Assembly: GCA_963807385.1 (NCBI GenBank)
Contig: CAWEBQ010000002.1
Coordinates: 124,001 to 188,000, forward strand
From: JBDTSW01 sp963807385
GTDB taxonomy: Bacteria; Actinomycetota; Thermoleophilia; Solirubrobacterales; 70-9
Direction of reading: 5' to 3'
DNA: 64,000 bases
In this document: positions 58,396 through 64,000 of the stretch, piece after piece
How the letters are laid out: every line of letters begins with the position of its first letter
Numbering within the stretch: position 1 is the stretch's first letter
Notes under the pieces: model-generated
The model's database searches: none
The model's input: the letters and a program-made list of their open reading frames with translations, nothing else
What the model was told of the DNA's origin: nothing
Position numbers and translations under genes: made by a program

Positions 58396-60600
58396 GTGCC
58401 GGGCGTGCGGCGCGTCACCCACTCTCGCAACTACACCCTGTCGCTGTCGCGAACGTGCCGGTGCTACTGCAAGTACTGCGCCTTCGCGACGCACCGGGCC
58501 CACCTCTACTCGCCCGACGAGGTCTCCGAGCACCTCGACCAGGCCGTCCGTCGCAACACCAAGGAGCTGCTGGTCCTCACCGGTGAGCGGCCCGAGGTAA
58601 ACGACGAGGTCGCCGAGCGCCTGCGCTCCTGGGGACACGACGACTTCGTCTCCTACGTGATCTGGGCCTGCGAACGAGCGCTCGAGCGCGGGCTGCTGCC
58701 GCACACGAACCTGGGAGTTCTCAGCCGGGCTGACCTGGCCCGGCTGCGCGAGGTGACCGCCTCGCAGGGCCTGATGCTCGAGTCGACCTCGGAGCGCCTG
58801 ATGAAGACCGTTCACGCAGGCTCGCCGACCAAGCATCCGGCGCGGCGCTTGCAGACCATAGATGCGGCGGGCGAGCTTCGGATCCCCTTCACCAGCGGGA
58901 TCCTGGTCGGCATCGGAGAGACCGAGGACGAACGCATTGCCTCGCTGGAGGCGATCGCGGCCTCGCACGCCCGGCATGGCCACATCCAGGAGGTGATCCT
59001 CCAGAACTTCGTCCCCCACCCGCGCTACTACGGGCGCGAGGTTGCCGAGATCGCCGACGATGCCGCGCGCGACCGCTGGTCGGGCGACGGCTCCCCGCTG
59101 GGCAAGGAGGAGCCGATGCCGGAGTGGGCCTCCGACGTGACACTCGACGAGATGAAACGCCTGGTGGCGGAGGCGAGGCGGCTGATGCCGGACGCCGGGG
59201 TCCAGATCCCGCCGAACCTGGCGGACTGGTGGGACGAGCTGGTCGCGGCCGGGGCGACGGACCTCGGTGGCCTCTCGGCCAACGGCGATCACATCTCGCC
59301 CGAGCACGCGTTCCCGAGCCCGCATCAGGTCCGAAAGCGCCTGGCGCCGCAGGGGTTTGCGCTGACCGAGCGCCTCTGCGCCTACCCGCAGTACCTCGAG
59401 CCTGGGTGGATGGAGCAGGGGGTGCTCGACGTCGTAAAGCTCAAGTACTGGAGCTTCATCCCGCGGCGGGGGTCGGGGCGGCGGCGAGATGTCACCGTCG
59501 ACCCCGAGCTCGCGCCCGCGGCCATCGAGCGCGGGAGGGAGGGGCACGAGCTCACCGAGGACGAGCTCGAGGCGCTGTTCTCCGAGACCCGCCCCGAGGT
59601 GATCGAGGAGATGCGCTCCGCGGCCGACGGGCTCCGCGCCGACCTCGCCGGCGAGACGGCGACGTTCGTCGTCAACCGGAACATCAACTTCACCAACGTC
59701 TGCGTGGTCGGCTGCGCCTTCTGCGGCTTCGGCCAGGGCAAGCGATCGCCGGACGCCCACACGATCACGGAGGAGGAGTTCGCCAGGCGCGTTCGCGAGG
59801 CCGTGGAGTTCGGCGCGACCGAGATCTGCATGCAGGGCGGGATCCATCCCGACTACACGCTCGAGCACTACGGGCGATGGCTCCGCCTGGCGAAGGAGGT
59901 CGCGCCGAAGCTCCACCTGCATGCGTACTCGCCGATGGAGGTCCACTTCATGTGCGAGCGCTCCGGCAAGTCGCCGGATGCCGTGTTCGAGTATCTCCGC
60001 GGGTGCGGCCTGGGCTCGACCCCGGGGACCGCGGCCGAGGTCCTCGACGATGGCGTCCGGCAGCGGATCTCCCCGAACAAGCTCCCGGCCGGGCGCTGGG
60101 TGGAGATCATCGAGTCGGCACATCGCAGCGGCCTGCGCTCGACCTCGACGGTGATGTTCGGCCATGTCGAGGAGCCGCGCGAGCTGGCCCGGCACATGCG
60201 CGTGGTCCGCGAGCTTCAGGAGCGCACCGGTGGCATCACCGAGTTCGTCCCGCTCAGCTTCATCCCGTTCCAGACCCTGCTGGGCCGCACGCACGGGATC
60301 GAGGAGATCTCCGCCGAGGAGAACCTGAAGCACTCGGCCGCGTTCCGGCTGGCGCTCGGGCGGACGGTCACCAACCTTCAGGCGAGCTGGGTAAAGATGG
60401 GCCTGGGGGCCGCGACGGAGAGCCTGCGCTGGGGTGTGAATGACCTCGGCGGGACGCTGATGGAGGAGAACATCTCCCGCATGGCGGGCTCGCATCACGG
60501 CACGCGCCTGGAGCCCGAGGACCTGATCGCTGCCGCGCGAGCGGCCGGACGAACTCCCGCCCAGCGCACTACGTTGTACGAGATCATCGAGACCTACTAG
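58396..60600 (+). CDS. fbiC: FO synthase, fused CofG-CofH
   Basis: GTG 58396; 734 residues, as in actinobacterial FbiC. Two radical SAM halves: the CofG half with RTCRCYCKYCAFATHRAHLY (C-x3-C-x2-C) near residue 21, and the CofH half with VCVVGCAFCGFGQGKRSPDA near residue 436. Each is followed by the expected barrel text (GERPEVNDEVAERLRSWGHD, MQGGIHPDYTLEHYGRWLRL, GSTPGTAAEVLDDGVRQRIS). It joins tyrosine with a ribityl-diaminouracil to form FO, the chromophore of coenzyme F420. The cupin gene follows at once, and the cofE-cofC-cofD genes converge from the right. Confidence 0.96.
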   Translation: MPGVRRVTHSRNYTLSLSRTCRCYCKYCAFATHRAHLYSPDEVSEHLDQAVRRNTKELLVLTGERPEVNDEVAERLRSWGHDDFVSYVIWACERALERGLLPHTNLGVLSRADLARLREVTASQGLMLESTSERLMKTVHAGSPTKHPARRLQTIDAAGELRIPFTSGILVGIGETEDERIASLEAIAASHARHGHIQEVILQNFVPHPRYYGREVAEIADDAARDRWSGDGSPLGKEEPMPEWASDVTLDEMKRLVAEARRLMPDAGVQIPPNLADWWDELVAAGATDLGGLSANGDHISPEHAFPSPHQVRKRLAPQGFALTERLCAYPQYLEPGWMEQGVLDVVKLKYWSFIPRRGSGRRRDVTVDPELAPAAIERGREGHELTEDELEALFSETRPEVIEEMRSAADGLRADLAGETATFVVNRNINFTNVCVVGCAFCGFGQGKRSPDAHTITEEEFARRVREAVEFGATEICMQGGIHPDYTLEHYGRWLRLAKEVAPKLHLHAYSPMEVHFMCERSGKSPDAVFEYLRGCGLGSTPGTAAEVLDDGVRQRISPNKLPAGRWVEIIESAHRSGLRSTSTVMFGHVEEPRELARHMRVVRELQERTGGITEFVPLSFIPFQTLLGRTHGIEEISAEENLKHSAAFRLALGRTVTNLQASWVKMGLGAATESLRWGVNDLGGTLMEENISRMAGSHHGTRLEPEDLIAAARAAGRTPAQRTTLYEIIETY

Positions 60601-60611
60601 GGGGACCAGCC

Positions 60612-61004
60612 GTGGCCGACGTAACCGTGAAGCGGACCGAGGACTTCGAGACCTACTTCCTGGGAGCGATGCGCAGGGTGCGCTCCGGCCTGGGGGTGAG
60701 CTCGTTCGGGATGCAGCTGATGTCGCTGCCACCCAATGAGGAGCGCTACCCGGAGCACGACCACTCCGCGGACGGCCAGGAGGAGGTCTACGTGACGCTC
60801 GAGGGCTCCGCAACGCTGCGGGCCGGTGGAGAGGAGCATCGCCTCGAGCCGGGGACCTACGCCAGGGTCGGGCCGGGCGAGACGCGCAAGATCGTCACCG
60901 GAGATGAGGCCGCGACCATCCTCGCGCTCGGGGGCGTCCCGGGCAAGGCCTTCGAGCCGGCCGCGTTCACCGACGAGGGCCAGCCGGACCCGCTCGCCGG
61001 CTGA
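60612..61004 (+). CDS. Cupin-domain protein next to fbiC
   Basis: GTG 60612, 11 bases after fbiC. The 130-residue protein has one cupin barrel: MSLPPNEERYPEHDHSADGQ, EEVYVTLEGSATLRAGGEEH (His/Glu metal set), EPGTYARVGPGETRKIVTGD and ATILALGGVPGKAFEPAAF. Such single-domain cupins bind a metal and small ligand. The place right behind fbiC makes a helper role in F420 or flavin chemistry possible, but it is not one of the known F420 genes. Its stop lies 3 bases from the converging cofE stop. Confidence 0.75.
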   Translation: MADVTVKRTEDFETYFLGAMRRVRSGLGVSSFGMQLMSLPPNEERYPEHDHSADGQEEVYVTLEGSATLRAGGEEHRLEPGTYARVGPGETRKIVTGDEAATILALGGVPGKAFEPAAFTDEGQPDPLAG

Positions 61005-61007
61005 GCG

Positions 61008-61769
61008 TTACCTGAACAGGTCCTCGGCGGCCGCACGTCGCAGCGGCGCCGCCCCCGGGCCGTCGTCCTCGGTCACGTAGCGGCCGAGCCCCCTCACGAC
61101 CGCGGCGGGCACGCCCGCGTCCTTGTCCCGCGCCAGGTCGGCGGCTGACGCGACCTCGTCGGCGACCGCCACGACGGTCGCGGTTAGCGGGCGTCCGTGG
61201 GCGTCCGTTCGGTCGGTCCAATCATCGAGGGGGTGGAGTCCGGTGCACCCGATCGCGATGTCCGTCTGGCCCGCCCGCCACGGTCGCCCGAAGCTGTCGG
61301 CGACCACTACGGCGGGCCTGGCGCCCGCCTCCGCCTGGATCTCCTCGCGCAATCGGCGGGCGGAGGCATCCGCGTCCTGCGGCAGCAGGACCGCGGTGTC
61401 ATCCCCCGTCGCATTGGAGAGATCAACGCCCGCGTTCGCGCAGATCCAGCCCGAGAGCGTCTCGACGATCAGGACTCCGCGCTCGGCACGGATCACGCTC
61501 TCGCTCTCGCCGAGGATCAGCTCGACCATCCGCGGGTCCTTGCCGAGGGAGCGCGCCAGCTCTGTGGCGCGGGCACCGGCCGCAACGTCGCCCAGGCGGA
61601 CCGTCCGGCCTTCCTGTTTGGAGACGACCTTGTGGGAGACGACGAGGATGTCCTCGCTCCCGAGCGGATGGCCGGCCGCGAACGCCGCGCGCGCCAACTC
61701 TCCGCCGAGGGGATCGCCCTGGGCAACCTCCCCGAGTCCGGGGATGGGGAGGACCTCGATCCCGCTCAT
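61008..61769 (-). CDS. cofE: Coenzyme F420-0:L-glutamate ligase
   Basis: ATG 61769 overlaps the cofC stop (ATGA). The 253-residue CofE-type protein shows MSGIEVLPIPGLGEVAQGDP, EDILVVSHKVVSKQEGRTVR, GLHPLDDWTDRTDAHGRPLT and VVVADSFGRPWRAGQTDIAI, with the nucleotide and metal residues of the family. It adds the first glutamates to F420-0 using GTP. It stands alone and lacks the C-terminal nitroreductase-like domain of M. tuberculosis FbiB, so dehydro-F420-0 reduction must be done elsewhere. Third gene of a cofD-cofC-cofE operon with 4-base overlaps. Confidence 0.92.
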   Translation of the reverse strand: MSGIEVLPIPGLGEVAQGDPLGGELARAAFAAGHPLGSEDILVVSHKVVSKQEGRTVRLGDVAAGARATELARSLGKDPRMVELILGESESVIRAERGVLIVETLSGWICANAGVDLSNATGDDTAVLLPQDADASARRLREEIQAEAGARPAVVVADSFGRPWRAGQTDIAIGCTGLHPLDDWTDRTDAHGRPLTATVVAVADEVASAADLARDKDAGVPAAVVRGLGRYVTEDDGPGAAPLRRAAAEDLFR

Positions 61770-62440
61770 CGTCCGGTCGGGAGGCCCGCCAGCGCCTCGG
61801 CCGTCCGCGGCGCCCGCTCGGGCCGGCCTGCCAGCTCCTCGCGCAGGTCCTCGAGGTCCTCCGCCGTGTCCAGGTCGAGGCCAAGCGACGGCAGGGGGTC
61901 CACGACCGCCTCCAGCTCGCGCCGGCGCGCCCGCTCGACGTGTCGGGCTCGGCTGTCGGGCCCGAACGCGGGGGCGATGGCGTCGGGCGGGCACATCAGA
62001 AGCGCGTTGGTGCCCGTGCCGTGCCGGTCGGGCACCACCGCGACGGTCTCCGGCGAAATCCGCGCGAGGGCCTCGTCGAGCTCCGCTGCCTCCAGTAGGG
62101 GGCAGTCCCCGGGGAGGAGCGCGACCGCCTCGGCACCGAGTGCCTTGGCGCGGATGATCCCGAGGGTCGCCGCCTCGGAGTGGCCGGCGTCACTCGGGTC
62201 GCGGAACACCTCGATCGGGGTCTTGGCTCGCTGCGCGCGGTGCAGGGCCACCTTCTCGGCGCGGCCCTCGCCGCTCACGACGATCACGCGCTCGATCTGG
62301 CTGGAAGCCGTCACCTGCTCGAGGACGTCGGCGAGCATCGCCTTCACCAACGCGGCCCTGCCCTGGGGCCCGACGACCTCGACCAGCCGCTGCTTGGCGG
62401 AGCGGAACCGCTTCACCGGGATGATCGCCGTGGCCCTCAC
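61766..62440 (-). CDS. cofC: 2-phospho-L-lactate (or phosphoenolpyruvate) guanylyltransferase
   Basis: GTG 62440 overlaps the cofD stop (GTGA). Nucleotidyltransferase motifs: TAIIPVKRFRSAKQRLVEVV (N-terminal P-loop-like), VIVVSGEGRAE, VALLPGDCPLLEAAELDEAL and VVPDRHGTGTNALLMCP. The last part carries the metal-binding Asp pair (LGLDLDTAEDL). In actinobacteria the FbiD form activates phosphoenolpyruvate; which substrate this one prefers is not visible. It makes the GPP-type intermediate that CofD then transfers to FO. Confidence 0.9.
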   Translation of the reverse strand: MRATAIIPVKRFRSAKQRLVEVVGPQGRAALVKAMLADVLEQVTASSQIERVIVVSGEGRAEKVALHRAQRAKTPIEVFRDPSDAGHSEAATLGIIRAKALGAEAVALLPGDCPLLEAAELDEALARISPETVAVVPDRHGTGTNALLMCPPDAIAPAFGPDSRARHVERARRRELEAVVDPLPSLGLDLDTAEDLEDLREELAGRPERAPRTAEALAGLPTGR

Positions 62441-63354
62441 AGGGCCTGCGCGAGATCGAGCACCCGCTCGGCCAGGCCGCGACGGCCCGCGGCCCCCTCC
62501 ATGAGGGTCGGGCAGGTGAGCGTCTTGAGGTTCTCCGGCGGCGGGGACGAATCCGCCTGATCGAAGATCATCGCGTCCAGGAGGCCCTCGTAGAGGGACG
62601 CGACACCGGCCGCCGTCACAGGCCTGCCGATCGCGGTCATGAACGCCTCGGTCGGCCCCTTGATGGCGCGGCCGGCCACGAAGGGGCTCACGGCCACCAC
62701 GGGCGCGGTAGCCCCGGCGATCGCCTCGCGCATCCCCGGTACCGAGAGGATCGGGCCAATCGAGATCACCGGGTTGGACGGGCCGATCACGATCGCCTCG
62801 GCGGAGGCGATCGCGTCGAGTACCTCGGGGGTCGGGGCCGCCTCAGCGAGCCCATCGACCTCAACGCTTTCGATGGGGGCCTCCCCGCGGTCGAGGATCA
62901 GGAACTCCTGGAGGCCGCGCCATCCGGCCGGCGTCCTGACCCGCGTGCGGACCGCTGCCTCGCTCATCGGCAGCACCCGGGCGCTTGCCCCGAGGGCGGT
63001 CGCGATCTGCCCCTGCGCGGCGGTGAGCGTGCCACCCTCGGCCACGAAGCGCGTGCGGTAGATGCACGTGGCGAGGTCGCGGTCGGTGAGCTCGAACCAT
63101 CCTGGCGCGCCCAGGTGCTGGAGCCGCTCGGAGACGACTGAGGTGTCGTCGCGGATGCCCCAGCCACGCTCCTCGTCGATCTCCCCGGCGAGCCAGTAGG
63201 TGACGAGGTCCGGGTCCGGCGAGACGTGCACGCCGTGGATCTCGACATCGTCGGCCGTGTTGGCGATCACCGAGAGCGCGTCGCCCACGATCGCCTGAGC
63301 GCCCGCCGCCAGCTTGGCGCCGCCGGTTCCGCCCGCAAGGAGCGCGACCTTCAC
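62437..63354 (-). CDS. cofD: 2-phospho-L-lactate transferase (F420 assembly)
   Basis: I start at GTG 63354 (VKVALLAGGTGGAKLAAGAQ), which gives the usual N-terminus; a TTG at 63384 is possible. Typical CofD text: HVSPDPDLVTYWLAGEIDEE RGWGIRDDTSVVSERLQHLG, DLATCIYRTRFVAEGGTLTA, EAIVIGPSNPVISIGPILSV and VVAVSPFVAGRAIKGPTEAF. It joins the activated phospho-lactate or phospho-enolpyruvate moiety to FO, giving (dehydro-)F420-0. First gene of the operon with cofC and cofE. Confidence 0.93.
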   Translation of the reverse strand: MKVALLAGGTGGAKLAAGAQAIVGDALSVIANTADDVEIHGVHVSPDPDLVTYWLAGEIDEERGWGIRDDTSVVSERLQHLGAPGWFELTDRDLATCIYRTRFVAEGGTLTAAQGQIATALGASARVLPMSEAAVRTRVRTPAGWRGLQEFLILDRGEAPIESVEVDGLAEAAPTPEVLDAIASAEAIVIGPSNPVISIGPILSVPGMREAIAGATAPVVAVSPFVAGRAIKGPTEAFMTAIGRPVTAAGVASLYEGLLDAMIFDQADSSPPPENLKTLTCPTLMEGAAGRRGLAERVLDLAQAL

Positions 63355-63409
63355 GGACGTTGGATCGCGCTTCGGCCCGCGCAACCGCTCTCTTGCGGTG
63401 CCTGCGCGC

Positions 63410-64000
63410 TCATTGCCAGTGATCGGCGTCCGGCAGGCCGGTGAGCCTGATTCCTGCGTGGGCCTTGTAGCGGGTGTTGACCGAGATCAGCATCGGCGTG
63501 AGCTGCTCGACGATCCGCGCCATCTCGAGCGCGCCGGCGTTCACCGCCCGGAGCCCATCGATCGCCTCGATCAGGCGGGCGACGCGGGCCTTGTCGGCCT
63601 TGCGGTCGCCGCAGATCAGGACGTCCTCGCCGAGCTCCGCAGCGGGGTCGCCCAGCACGGGAGCGCTTACCGTGTGCAGCGCCGCGATGACCGTGACGCC
63701 ATCGGGGGCCATCTCCTGAGCCTGCTGGGCGGCCGAGCCCTGCCAGACGCCGAGCGAGCGCGTCGCCTTGCCGGAGACCGCCGCCGCCAGCGGGACGGTG
63801 CAGTCGACCAGGAGCTGGCCCGGCTCGAGCTCGTCGCGAAGGTTCGTGAGGTTCTCGGACTGGTTTCGGAACGGCACCGTGAGGAACACCACCGGCCCGC
63901 CGGCGACTGCCTCGGCGTTCTCGAGGCCCTCGACATCGGCCCCGGGCACCGCAGCCCTTACCTTCTCCGCCGCTTCGGCTGCCCTCTCGGCGCTTCGCGA
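63410..64000 (-). CDS. npdG: NADPH-dependent F420 reductase, start beyond window
   Basis: The gene runs off the right edge; its N-terminal Rossmann part is outside. The visible 195 residues read VEGLENAEAVAGGPVVFLTV, ELEPGQLLVDCTVPLAAAVS, VIAALHTVSAPVLGDPAAEL, DVLICGDRKADKARVARLIE, AVNAGALEMARIVEQLTPML and NTRYKAHAGIRLTGLP. This matches F420-dependent NADP oxidoreductase (Fno/NpdG). It balances NADPH and reduced F420, supplying electrons to enzymes such as the LLM-type protein at 35-36 kb. Direction and spacing (about 55 bases before cofD) suggest a common locus. Confidence 0.88.
   Translation of the reverse strand, partial: SRSAERAAEAAEKVRAAVPGADVEGLENAEAVAGGPVVFLTVPFRNQSENLTNLRDELEPGQLLVDCTVPLAAAVSGKATRSLGVWQGSAAQQAQEMAPDGVTVIAALHTVSAPVLGDPAAELGEDVLICGDRKADKARVARLIEAIDGLRAVNAGALEMARIVEQLTPMLISVNTRYKAHAGIRLTGLPDADHWQ

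Noticed and set aside
58018..60813. 931-residue minus-strand open frame opposite fbiC
   Set aside because: The plus strand holds both radical SAM motifs of FbiC; the minus frame is His/Arg/Gly-rich noise.

Overview
The window is strongly GC-rich, tightly packed actinobacterial chromosome. The likeliest source is a member of the Thermoleophilia (Solirubrobacterales and relatives). This rests on content, not on a marker gene: coenzyme F420 biosynthesis genes with a fused fbiC, an F420-dependent luciferase-like oxidoreductase, a secreted protein built of ten-residue repeats, GTP-dependent PEP carboxykinase, and many GTG/TTG starts. I saw no rRNA, tRNA, CRISPR array, transposase or integrase, and no gene-free stretch longer than about 300 bases.

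Layout. 0-5 kb: a truncated DUF1501 gene, a frame-broken cupredoxin, a SnoaL-like protein, a decapeptide-repeat secreted protein and a frame-broken YyaL-type thioredoxin-domain protein. 5-18 kb: a DCC thiol oxidoreductase and HemL-like aminotransferase, a two-domain VOC dioxygenase, a methyltransferase, a rhodanese, a divergent pair of asparagine-synthase-like paralogues, an MFS transporter, acetyl-CoA synthetase, a shortened AbiEi/DUF559 protein and a second acyl-CoA ligase. 18-21.5 kb: a desaturase, its flavin/2Fe-2S reductase and an NAD-dependent epimerase, all with broken frames, then a ferredoxin remnant. 21.7-30 kb: a TolB-like propeller protein, an overlapping sucC-sucD-ferredoxin trio, two cell-wall-directed secreted enzymes, pckG and an XRE/nucleotidyltransferase module. 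30-48 kb: a carbon-metabolism zone. 48-58 kb: a coiled-coil nuclease-like protein, YgfZ, a multicopper oxidase-ZIP-DtxR metal operon, an orphan NMT1/THI5 binding protein, pyrophosphatase and aquaporin. 58-64 kb: F420 biosynthesis (fbiC, cofE, cofC, cofD) and the start of an F420:NADPH oxidoreductase.

How the genes work together. The main metabolic story is the ethylmalonyl-CoA route of acetyl-CoA assimilation. Candidates are present for crotonyl-CoA carboxylase/reductase (47-48 kb), ethylmalonyl-CoA mutase (38-40 kb), methylsuccinyl-CoA dehydrogenase (33 kb), a MaoC-type mesaconyl-CoA hydratase (34.5 kb) and a Chloroflexus-type malyl-CoA/methylmalyl-CoA lyase (31 kb). They are scattered rather than in one operon. 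Acetyl-CoA synthetase feeds the route, and a SucCD-like ligase and PEP carboxykinase could connect it to C4 acids and gluconeogenesis. The second theme is F420, both its synthesis and an F420-dependent oxidoreductase. The third is metal handling (multicopper oxidase, ZIP, DtxR) with a candidate operator upstream.

Caution. Several genes (near 1.4, 3.6-4.7, 19-21.5, 30.4-30.8 and 58 kb) are interrupted by frame changes. Nearly all are explained by single extra bases, without accumulated stop codons. I read these mainly as sequence errors and not as true gene decay, but this cannot be settled from the sequence alone.
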